Positions 51,093 through 62,656 of a stretch of 64,000 bases of DNA are shown piece by piece (position 1 is the stretch's first letter; each line of letters begins with the position of its first letter). A program made the translations under genes and the position numbers. Source of the DNA: Certhia americana (taxonomy: Eukaryota; Chordata; Aves; Passeriformes; Certhiidae). Location: the NCBI GenBank assembly GCA_018697195.1, contig CM031860.1, forward strand, positions 62,450,509 to 62,514,508. The letters are read 5' to 3'. The notes under the pieces were generated by a model. That model was given only the letters and a program-made list of their open reading frames with translations, was not told the DNA's origin and searched no databases.

Positions 51093-54000
51093 ATATGGAT
51101 GAGAAAGAAGGTAACTTCTGCAGCAAAAGGCAAAGACAGAAAGCTGTAAGGTAAGACCTAAGGTAAAATGGTACTTGCACATTTGCTCTCCTGAGCTCCT
51201 ACTGCTGCCTGGCTTTTTGCCATCTCATTCTCTGCACATCATTTCAGATGGGAAAACTGCTATCAGTGACTTTCAGAAATGAAAATATATGGTGTGACTC
51301 AGAAGTGCCTCTGTAATGCAAAAAGGGATGGAGGAAAAAAAAAAAAGACAGACTTTTATCTGGGGTGGAAGGGGGAAATACTGAATTCTAGAATATTATA
51401 GTACATTTGAGAGATTGATTGGCCTCAATTTTTAATTGAGTGGACAGTAAATAAAGGACTGACTGGAAATAATCAGATTAAATTAATGATTTATGGTCTT
51501 AATGCTTTTTATCTCTTAGGCTTTTGAAAATCATGTGTCAGAAATTAGTGTAATTAATACTTACATTGATGCAGAACCTTTTATATAATGCTGCCAGTGA
51601 TGTGTTCACCCTATTTATTTATTTACTAGTATCCAATGAAATGGACAAAGACTGCAGGAATACTGAGATATGTGTGTGCAAGCAAAGGTACAAAATTTAA
51701 TCTGCTCTTGCTTTCTCTTACACAGACTGGGAATGTGAAGTGTTGCAGCTTCCTATTTGTGTTATTTAAGAATCTTCCTTTCTTTAAACCAGTGGGTGCT
51801 AAGGTAACTGTGATTAACTGCATGATTAGAGTTTTAATATTACACAATTTTGTAAGAACTGTGGTCAGTAGCAGCTATTCCTACCTACACTTTAATTTTT
51901 GTATCGTAAGCCAACAAAATCACCAAACACTTCTGTTCAAAGGGATGTCCTTTGTCATTGTTATTACCTGAGAGGGGTCCCACAAAGCCTCAGTGATTTT
52001 CCTCTCCTGCATAAACTCTACAACTATATTGGCATCCCAGCAAGAATAATTATCCCAGTGAGGACTGAGTCAAATAAGGTATCATTATTGCTTCTTTCTC
52101 ATTTCCCCCTCTCCCATTAAAAATTTTCTTTGTTCTATTGTTAATACACACAATATATTGTTAAGGCACTGCTGAGTGCCTTCATGTTCCTACTGACATT
52201 GCAGCAAGAACAATTTCCGAAATAAAAACTTATCCATAGCCCTTTTAGTCATGTCACAAACTGTTGTTTCAGACCCTATGGCTGCTCTTACCTGTTTTCC
52301 TGGGCATGGTGATATTTCCAAATCCCTTAAAGCTATGAGCAGTACAAATTGTGCCTTGGGAAGGTAACAGGTGATGTGCTGCATGCTCTGCATAGCTACA
52401 GACAAAAGCTGGCCTTATTTCATTACAACTGAAAGAAAAGCTTGAGTCCATTGACTGGTGCCCCAAAGGTATGAGTATGAAATTACAGACTATGAGGAGA
52501 CAGCAACACCACCATTTCTGGCTCTGTGATAAAATGTTCTCATTACAAAGCAGTGACTTGACTCTGTCACCCAGCTGTAATGACCCCATCGTTAGGGTGA
52601 TGGCAGCAGCCTTTCAGTTACTCATCTTCCAGAAGCAAGACCTGAATCCCACAAATCTTTTGACTGCAGGAAGTGCAGGTGTTGATAAAATCTTGACTTT
52701 TCCTCCCTTCTCTATCTTGTGATTTTTTCAAGCATAACATATTGTAAAGAGATTAAGGCTTAGAGAGCCACTTTTCCTCAATTTTTGAAGTCTTGGAAGC
52801 ACTTCAGGATCATCAAAACAGGAGTTTTATAACCTGTGTACTGTGAAACTAAACTTTCTGTTGAGATTACACTTTCATGCTAAAATCGTTTTCTCGGCTA
52901 CTTAAAAGTTTCTTCAGAAGTTGTCCTCAGGCTGTAGTTCCTCCTGCCTGTTCTGAGGCCATAGGAAAAGCTTTCTGGAACTTTGAAGAAAATCCACTTA
53001 ATTGTTTTATTTGATTTTCAGAAGGCCAAGCCTGGAAACAAAGCAGTGAAACCAATGCTTTTTCATGCTAAGCCATGGAGTCAGTACTCCTTTATTATCA
53101 TCATCAATATTTCATATAACATTTTCTAGTGAAGCATAATCCACACATTTGTTACAATGCTAATCTAACAGAACAGTGAGGTGGCTGGGTTTATCATTGG
53201 AAATTCATTAAGGTAAAAAATAAATTTTCAAACACTAGGGAGAGTTGTTATTAAGCTTATGATATTTTACTCAGTAATATATAGGTATTTTCTGAATGAT
53301 CTTGCTCCTTTTTTATCTCATGAGGCTTTCCAACACAGCTTCTGCTTCTGAGCAGAACTTTTTACCTAGGGTGATTCTGACTGAGAATACTTTCTTTCCA
53401 GATCTATATCTACATGACATGATGAATTTTCTTCCTTAGTCCATGAGTTGTCAATAAGTAAAAAGAAAAAAATACTGAGGGAGAAAAAAAAATCTAGCCA
53501 GACCCATATGGGCTTGACATTCAGCAATGGCATTACAAACAGATACGAATAAATTCACTGAAAATTCACCCTAAAACCTTCTCTTACCCCAGCAGCTCTC
53601 ACAGATTCCTATTTCTCACAGCCTGCTCTGTGTCCATTCATAACATCATCCGGATTTCTCCTAAAACTTTCCTCATGCTATCCTGCAGCAAAAGCTTCCA
53701 GCAAAAGATGAATATCCTGAATATCCTGGGGTAAACAAAGACATGGTTTATCTGACTCTGCTGGTTATCTTGAGGATCTGCTTTGACAAAAAAATATTTT
53801 AAAGCTGCACAGGCCATTCAAGGCTGAGAATGTTGGTGTCAAAATACAGCAACAAAAGTTACTGAACCAATCCAGAATGGCAAAAGGTGCATTTTATTTC
53901 TGCAAACACCTGGAATTCTAGGAAAACACACAAAAGAAGCAATGTGGAATATACCTATGACTGGTTTTACCATAACCACTGTATTTGTTAGAATCCAGCT

Positions 54001-55117
54001 AATGGGATAGAGTGGAAAAAACAGTAAAATCCACTATAACCCACACATTGCAACAGCTGAAGCAACAGAGACACTCCAGTGCAATTCCAGTGTACCTTGA
54101 CACTGGGATTTAGGTGAATATTTTGTTGTGGATTTATAAATTAATAAATCACTTTTAATACTCAGTGGTCTGCATTTGAATATTTGGCACATATATTTTG
54201 CTTGAAAAAGCTTTTTAAGACAAAACCACTGTAAATTTTGTTCAAGACCATGATATTTCTAGATAAAGGATTACAATTTCTTCTTTTGCCTCAGTTCAAA
54301 ACTCCATCATTTCACATGCCATTCTGTGCTCAAATCTTTAACATGTATTTTCTCTAGATATCTACTCAGTTCTTGAGCAGGTCTGACTGATCTCCAATAT
54401 TCTGGACTCACTGTTTCCTTGTAAATGTTTTTTTTTTTCAGTTTCCACAGAAGTACTTACAGCTTTTGCTGAACTTTCTGACTTCTTATATAGTTCTCCC
54501 CCTCCATTTCTGCCCTGAAATGACTCAATTGTTAATGACAAATTCCCTTTCTCTACAGTAATTAGAGCTGTTTGTTTAATTTCTTACTTTGTTGTGACTT
54601 TGGAATAACAGCACAGGTTCCTGAATTTTCTCTTACACTTTGTGCTCTGGGACAGGCAATTTAATTAAGCTCTTACAGTGTAAGATGCTCATGTAAAAGC
54701 ACAGTGCTTCATATTTACTGACTGACATATAACCCTGCCAATACACTGCAGAACAAAGGCCAAGATGCTAAACTTTTTACAAAGTAACAAAATGTTAACC
54801 TGTCTTCAGTAGCAAGAATTTATCCAACACACAGATTTTAGAAGACAGATTGAGGTACCCATTCCAAAGAAGCACAAGAGAAAAAGATCAGTTCTGGTTA
54901 GGGCACAAATAAAACACTGTACCAAAGAGGATATGAGAGTAAAAAATAAAGAATGAGGGAAATTATGTGTACAGAAAACATCCTTTCTGAACATCCAACA
55001 TGCCAGATGTTGTACTGCACCATGTTATAATAAGGTTGCAATTTCAAGCAACTGATTTGGAGGAGCTAAATCATTAATTTATGCAATTAATTAATTAAGA
55101 AAAGTACCAAGTGCTCT

Positions 55118-55172
55118 TATTATACATATATTTATATATATAATTAATATATATATATTTAATTTAATTATT
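55118..55172. repeat. AT-rich low-complexity tract
   Basis: A stretch of imperfect AT, TTA and TTAA repeats, essentially free of G and C. Confidence 0.85.
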
Positions 55173-58100
55173 AACAAGTTTTAAATCACAGACTGGGGTG
55201 TGATCGGATTGTAAGGGATAGTAGGTATAAATGGATAGTAGATTTTGTTGCAGTCCTGTTATTTTGGGAAAATATGAATCACAAAGCACAGAGCATGATC
55301 AGACTGAAGTGAGTCCCCTGCTCAAAGGGTGTTATTCGCTAGATAAATATTTTTTAAATATTACTGATGAAAAAGGGAGTAATTTGATTTTATCTCTTTC
55401 AAAGAGGCCTCAAAATAAGCAAGGTTAAAAGTTAATTATAAGAAAAAAATCAGGTAACCGGAAAATACTGGGAAATTATTACAAATAAATTTCATTGCAA
55501 GGACATAACCAGGTATTTCTTATGAAAATATGTAATAGAGAACACATAAATTTGTAAAAAAATTACTGAGAAAACGTGAAGTGGCTGCATTACAGTTTTG
55601 TTGGTAGGAAATCCTCCAGCATTTTTCCAATGTGTAAAACCACATGATAAGTCATTTGCTAATGAATAATGACCTCTAGGAAATCAGATAACAGAACCAG
55701 CACAGCACTGGCTTTATGTTTACAGTCCCAAAGCTAGAAATGCTTTCAAGTTGACATGGGGGATTCTGCAGCAATTTCCCAGTTAGTACTTTTTCAAATT
55801 TAATTTTTCATCTCATACTCTCCTGGGAAGGAAGAAAAACATCATCGTTACACACAAGTTGCTAACTTCATGTAGCATTTTCTTCTTATTTACATTACAG
55901 AAATACGTGCAAACAAATAAAATTATCCTTCAACCCTTTTGGTGTTGCTATGAAATGTAGAAGTGCAGCAGTCTAAGGAAAAAGGGAAAAATTAATAGAA
56001 AATGATTACTCAAGAGAATTGCAATAGTCTCACTGACTCTGGTGTGCTTGTTTACTCAGGTGTTTACAGGGAGGAAGAAATTTTGGAAGCAGAGCCACAT
56101 TGCCAATGTAGCCATGAGATAAGGAAGCTTCTCCCCCTTCCAGCCATCCTGGATTCCTCGGTTTCACTAGAAATCCTCCAAGGGCAGAGGTTGAGGGATC
56201 AGCATCTGTTGTAGCTGAGTTCTCCATGTCAAATTGTTTCATTTCCCCCTGATTTCTGTGTCAAAATGCAGTTCACAGATCACAGGTTCTCCAACTGCTC
56301 CCTCTTGCAGCAGGCGCCAAGCCTCGGAGAGGGACCCTTGCTGCCTGAAGGCAGCGCTGGCTTTTGGACAAAAACAGTCTTGACAATGCAGACACTGAGT
56401 ATTTACCTCCTTTAATAACCTACCCTCTTCAGAGACAGGAACACAAGAGGCTCTAAAAATCACAAAGCAGCAGCTATTTCTGTGTTTCACCTTTTCTAAG
56501 GCACTTCAATTCCATTTCAGCATTAATCGAGACACCAGAAGATGAAACTGGCATGGATCCCAGTGGAATACTAATATCCAGTGGTTAAAGTCCATAAAAA
56601 AAGGCAGGATAAAGATAAAGATGACACTGCGTTACCAGAAAGTTTTATCCTGAAAGAACTGGAGTTCATTTTGCCTCAAAGGCATTTACCCCTCCAAGGA
56701 GTAGAAACAGACATTAGACCTGGCTGCAGGAGAGACTCAGGAACTTCACTCAAAGAGTCCAAACTTTTCATTGTCTCACTGTAAATAACTGGACTTGTGG
56801 CTTTAGCTGTGCCAATGCACTCCTGATGTTTACTAGGAATTAGGAACATCTGCTGCCCACACAGAGAAGAAAGGCCTGGGATGGAAATTAAAACTGAGCA
56901 GATGAAACACTAGGACACAAAGGTAGCTCACAGCTTTAATTTCAAATAAAATCTCTCAACTTGAAGAGCTTGAATTAAACTAATCTATGACCTTCTTAAC
57001 ACTCCTTGATTAGAAGCAAGGATTACCACCACCAAATAGTACTTCTCATCTAGCTTAGTGTCAGCTAAAAAAGAAAAATGCAGAGTAAAAGCTGATCAGT
57101 CTCTAAGAGGAAGCCCAGGGATGTACACATTTTTCAAGTGTTGAAAAGTGTTTTCAAGGATGCAGTTGGATGCAGAAGCTATGACAGAATATTGACACCT
57201 TTTTTCTTCATCATCAGAAGCAAACAGCTAGGTGTGTACTCTGATGAAGCAGCAGCGAGCACTTAAAAAGAATAGAACATCTCAAGTATGTGTGAAAAAT
57301 ATCAGCAGGAACAGTCTTTGTTCCTTGAACTAAAGTTGCAGAAATAATTCAGCCAAATTTGTTTCTTAGGCTTCTTCCTCTGGGTTTTGCCTGTCTTAAA
57401 TTAAAATCTGTCAGCTCATGAATTTATACAATATTTACAAAAGCACAAAGAAAACTCTGTCATCTATTCCTTATGAAGGCCACCAGTGCCTCCTGGAAGG
57501 GAGCTGAAGTGCCACATGTGAACTCCCAGCACTCCATCGACCTCAAGTACATTGCACAGTTACACAGATGATCTTCACGCCCTAGGAGAAAGTCTAGTTT
57601 TGCATTTCTTATGAAGCAAATACTCTTTGTGGTTTTCTGAGATTTATTTCTGGAAAGAAAAATGCTGGTTTGGATATTAGTTCTGTTAATGCTGATGTAA
57701 ATTGAGATTAAATCCACTGTCGACCACCAGAGTAAAATCTTTCACAATTTCCCCCCTTTTCTCTCATTACCAAATTAACTAAGAAGGGGTCACTGAGCAG
57801 TTCCAGCTGTTTGTTTCATGTGCTGTGCATACTGACAATAGTTTTTTTTCCCCTTCCTCTCTTCAATATGCAAACCTGTTGCAACATTTATGATGGGAAA
57901 GTTTACAATCAGTCTGAATTAGGGAGCTCCAAATAATACGGTTCTTAGAAAATGAAAGGTAGCCTGCATTGTGTCTCATAAGGAAGTTCAAACTCTTTTC
58001 TTCTTTCTTCTTTTTTTGCAAAATTAAAAACCCCCAAGCCCATAACCACCCAAAAGTAACCCCATTATCCTCTTCAAAGTTGCAATTACATGGAGAAAAT

Positions 58101-58989
58101 TAATAAAGGCTCCTGCAAACTTAATGGAGAGAGAGACTATTAACCAAAACCAGAATGGTGCTCTTGGATTTCATATGCTACAAATGACCATCTAACCTTA
58201 TGATATTATTGATGTGCTTGAGCTAAATTAACTTTAAATCACCATAAACCATTGCCTAACTCAGTTCTTCCACTGGCCAGGTGTTCTTACAAGGCAACTT
58301 TGATCAATTGTCATGTCTCCAGAAATCTTTTAATTTTGTATGAGGTGAAACTGATAGATCCATGTGGGCTCCACCGAATTCTTCATGAAAATCAATTCAT
58401 CCAAAAGTGCTAAGGGACTTTACAGAAGATCATTTTTAGGTGCTTTAAATGTGGTGCTTCATCAGCTCATACTGAAGAAGAAAAAAATCATTCATTTGGG
58501 TTTTGTTGGAAATAAGAATAATGCAACTGTTTTAAATGTTTTAAAACACTTAAAACTCTTGCAAATGTTCACTGACCACCAAAAGAGTGAAGTATTTCCA
58601 TAAAAGCATTAAAACTCCCCAAACTGAAACAACTAGTAGAAATCTCTTGGACTTATGTCTGTCCCTTTGAGAATGGAAAGTTTGATCCAATCCACTATTA
58701 TTTGAATTCCAACTGAACAGCCTGCTACCATGGCTCTTAAGGGTTTACTGGATGTTGAATTTCATCTACCATGAAAATCTGTTAGATTTAATAATTTCAT
58801 TTTTTAAGGAACAGTCCAGGGCACCAGTAGTTAATCCAAGGAACCTCTTCTAAACAAAATAATGAAAATTAATTCATTAGCTTCCTTTTAGTGCTTTGAT
58901 AGATGCATTGAATAAATCTGAGCTGATTTATCAGTCAAATGCCTTTGTGTGATAGGTATTAAAATTATCTTTCATTAACCTTATGCTGC

Positions 58990-59085
58990 TAATGAAGGTG
59001 CTTGGGTAGAGAAGTTAAATGACTTCCCAAGGTCACACCTGAAGTTGGCATTACAACTCAGGCATCTACTTTCAGTCATTAGAGA
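58990..59085 (-). mobile_element. Ancient MIR-like SINE relic
   Basis: The plus strand reads agagaagttaaatgacttcc, caaggtcacacct, then ttggcattacaactcaggca. This resembles the reverse complement of the MIR core (the gttaagtaacttgcccaagg and tcacac block followed by a right part with aactcagg). MIR copies are old and sparse in birds; the match is partial and made from memory. Confidence 0.5.
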
Positions 59086-60540
59086 TAATTTCTTAAAAAA
59101 CATAAAGGGATCCCTGAGGTAAAGATCATGACATGGATGATCTCTAACCTCAGTTTCAGAAGGCAGAAAAAAAAATTGAGAGATGGCTGGGGGAAAAAAA
59201 AAAATTCAAGGAAAAGAGCTACCCATCCAAGCCTGGAGTGGTACCATCTAGATCTTGTTTTATTATATTGTGTTTTACCCCCAGAATCTGACAATTTGAT
59301 TTATTTTGTATGATTTACACTATAGGTAAGTGACACCTCACTCTGTTTCCAACCAAATCCACAGACAAATCTAGTTGTCAGGGAATGTATCAAAAAATGA
59401 CAATCCATCTTTATTGTTATTAATGTTATGATAAGAGGTGGGGAAGGGAAAACATTACATAATAAAAACAACTTTTGTGAGAAGATGTAAATATTCTGCA
59501 ATATGGACTATAAAAGGAACTTAGCCTCCTTAAGGCTCACACTGACAAAATATATTTTTAAAAATGTATTGGCTATGCAGAGAAAATTCTGCCATTTGTA
59601 TTCAACAAATATCAAGAAGTGCAATATTTTTCCCTCAGGATGGAAAAATGTAGGTTTCATGTAAAGAAATATTAAAACATATATTATTTTTTCCTGATCT
59701 TTTGACAGGCCATCTATTGAGCTTGATAGGACATCCAAGAAATTCAGTTTTGGATTTCAAAATTAATGATTAATACTACAGACTTTTCACAGTATTGAAC
59801 TGGCAGTGCCAAATTCCTCTAACATGAGCAAGTGCAACTCCACGCACTTCAGCAGAGCCGTGTTTGCATATCTTCACAAATAATTCTGGCCCAGTGCCTG
59901 GGAGAGCATCTTACATTTCATAGTCACTTGATTATGTCTCATCTTTAAACCACACTTTGCCATTTGCAAGATACTTGACCCACAAAACCAGGGAAGTCCA
60001 TCTGCTAAGATTCCATTGTGCCTCAGTAAATAAAAACAATGCAACTATTTGAAGTGCAAAAACTAGTATAAAAGGGACATAAATATATTCCAAATATATA
60101 TTTGCTTCTGCAGACTGATAAGCTTGAAATTTGTGGTAAAAAATTTCACTTGCACTAGAAATTAATTTCTTCAAGATGATTTTTATCTGAACCAGAAATA
60201 GTTCTTACAACTGAAAGGACAAGATCCACCTAAAAGAACCCATCCTTGGGAAAAAAGTAAGAATGCACCCACAAGCCAGTACCAGCTATCACAGACATAC
60301 AAGATTCAATTAAGAATCTGCTTCTAATAGTCTGGAACAACTTAAATGGAATAAAAATATTAGGTATTATGCCCGAGACATCTATTGATACCAACATTGT
60401 TGCTTTTTGGTGGGGTACGAGACAACCACATGTCAAAAATCATTAACCAATCTCTAGCTCGGTCTAAAATACAAATGTAATGTAATGTTAGGCTTTTCAA
60501 ACCTAGCCTAAATAACTAAAACTGCTCTCTTGTTTTGGTT

Positions 60541-60815
60541 TCATAGAATCATAGAAGCACAGAATGCCCTGGGTTGAAGGGGACTTTAAAGCCCACCCAG
60601 TTCCACCCCTGCCATGGGCAGGGACACCTCCCACGATCCCAGACTGCTCCAAGCCCCATCCAACCTGGCCTTGGGCACTTCTACGGATCCAGGAACTGCT
60701 TTTCTGGAGGCATCAGGGTTTCCCCACTGTCACAATTAAGAGTTTCCTCCAAAGAACAAACCTAAATTCTCCCTTTGACAGTTTAACAGCATTACAGTTC
60801 TTTCTTCTTCCCATT
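60541..60815 (-). mobile_element. CR1 LINE 3' end fragment
   Basis: It opens with the duplicated terminal motif tcatagaatcatagaa, typical of the CR1 3' end, then cctgggttgaaggggacttt, ccatgggcagggacacctcc, gctccaagccccatccaacc, and later aacctaaattctccctttga with cagtttaacagcattac. Minus strand, 5'-truncated. Confidence 0.9.
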
Positions 60816-62503
60816 AAAGTTGTGGGCTTTTCTGGCAGGGATTTTTTGGCTTTTTTTTTTGTTTTTTTTTTTTTAACTACACCCCTAAAAGGCATTTTTT
60901 CCTCCTTTTATGCTATTACCTCTTATGATATTTAAAAAAATATCTACTTAGCTATTTTTAACTTTTTAATAATGCTATTAGACCTGTCATTGCAACATTT
61001 TGTTGCAAATCTGTGGAGGATGTGACTGCTATAACTCTAACCTCACATATGTTTACTGCATATAAGCCTACAACTCCACTGCCACTATGATATAACTATG
61101 AACAAACATTGTGGAGGGGTTTTCCATTTGTTTGGGTTTTTTTTTTTCCCCTCTCTTTATATACCGACCATCTATTTCCTTTTTCATTGCCACAGCTCCA
61201 GTCACAAGGAGGCTGCAGTAAATCTTTGCGCATACACAGCAGCTGGGACTGAAGGCTGCTGACAGCCCTGTGCTCCTATAGCAGACAACAGCAATAAACC
61301 TTAATGGATTCAGCATTGTACAGAAATTTTAGACCCCCAAGACTTTCCTTTAGGCACCTACAAGCTAAAGGTGTTACAGCAAACGCCTGATTTCCAGAGG
61401 AGAATGAGGTACCTTGACTCCCTGCTTGGTATGTGGCAAGAATGAGATGCTCCAAAAACATGTGAAAACACACATCCACTGCAAAAACACATCCAGACAA
61501 TTATTTTATCAGGGAACTATCCACATTTAGTCAATATTAACCAAGAAACACTTACTCTTTGCCTCAGCTCAGGCTCTACAGAATTAGGATGAGTCCTGTT
61601 TTAACACAAGACATTCAGAGAAATATAGTTCAGTACTTGCCAGATCAGTAGTTCCCTAATTGCATTTCCCTTTGCTAAATAGCACATTGTGTGACAAGAA
61701 AATGTGTGCAAAAAGGGGCTACAAAGCCTTCAAAACATTGCTAATACAGAAAAATGCCACACAGTGTTATTGAGAAAATCACTTGAGTTATATTTGTCTT
61801 TAAAAACAGAAGCACTTTTCATAGTTCTTAGCCTGTTGGAGGGCAACCCAAGAGATAAATATTATCATAATTTTATCAGATGTCCAGTCCATGAGTATCC
61901 AAGGTTTCAATCATTATATTTTATACTCCTCAAGGTAGAATAAAGCTATTTCAATATCATCCCTGAAGACTTGTAATTGTCACTGGTTAATTTTACAGTG
62001 TGTCTCTTCAGAAAGAGATGATACCAAAAATATAAATATATTTATATATGAAATACAGACCTTTCAAGACCATCTATGTCCTTAAGACTGTGCCTTCTCT
62101 GTAGGTCCTTTTCCCTGTTATAGTACAGACTGACAAATAATGAAGTCTAGAGCAGTCCTTGGCCAGGACCAGATTGTGAAGCACCAATTTGGCTTTTTAC
62201 TTAATAGACATTCAGCTCAATTGTACTATTAGTGAAGCTGAACTGAAATTTAATTCTTGTTGCTCGTGTCTTTTGACAAACTGTTGGAAGCACCATTTCT
62301 AAAATGCTGAATTGCTTTAATGAACTACTAAAACACAGCACTTTCCTCTGCCTGCCATCCAAACATTTCCTGGGCAATCACCGGCATAAAGTTGACCGTA
62401 ACTTCTGAAACAACATCTCTAACATTTCATCCAGTATTTTAATTTTCCTGCCTCTCTTAGAGGTGCCAGATGGAAATCTGGCCATGTCAATAAGGTCACT
62501 TAC

Positions 62504-62656
62504 CTCCACCAACTTGTTGGCGTGTTCACGGAAGACCTGAGCGTATTCCTTCACTTCTTTCTCGTTCCCGCTTTTCGCAGCCTCAATGAGAACCAGCAGT
62601 GGGACGTTGGTCTCCAGGAATGAATCTGATATGTGATCCATCACTGCCTTCCGGAG
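62504..62656 (-). CDS. CTNNA2: CTNNA2 internal exon: junction of vinculin-binding M1 and M2
   Basis: This 153-nt, 51-codon exon (phase 0 at both ends) encodes LRKAVMDHISDSFLETNVPL, LVLIEAAKSGNEKEVKEYAQ and VFREHANKLVE. The acceptor is TTGTGTCACAG ending at 62657 and the donor GTAAGTG begins at 62503. It follows the vinculin-binding helices of M1, which must be encoded beyond the right edge, and supplies the long helix entering M2. Alpha-N-catenin links the cadherin/beta-catenin complex to actin at neuronal adherens junctions, and this part of the M domain gates vinculin access under tension. EAAKSGNEKEVKEY and HISDSFLETN are shared CTNNA2 forms; alpha-E has AAKNGNEKE. The donor reads on in frame as a spurious extension (VSDLIDMARF) in a simple translation, which the splice site explains. 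A 38.4 kb intron separates it from the next exon. Confidence 0.97.

Larger units (their letters stand above)
24152..62503 (-). other. CTNNA2: CTNNA2 large intron, 38352 bp
   Basis: This intron splits the M1/M2 exon from the rest of M2. It carries an LTR-like element with a minisatellite, assembly gap and solo LTR (26267-27933), a CR1 reverse-transcriptase relic (35130-35835), CR1 3' fragments at 44060-44243, 49393-49815 and 60541-60815, a MIR-like relic (58990-59085), microsatellites and hairpins. The remaining stretches (24152-26266, 27934-35129, 35836-44059, 44244-49392, 49816-58989, 59086-60540 and 60816-62503) are AT-rich DNA with only short unsupported open frames. I find no nested gene. 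Confidence 0.9.
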
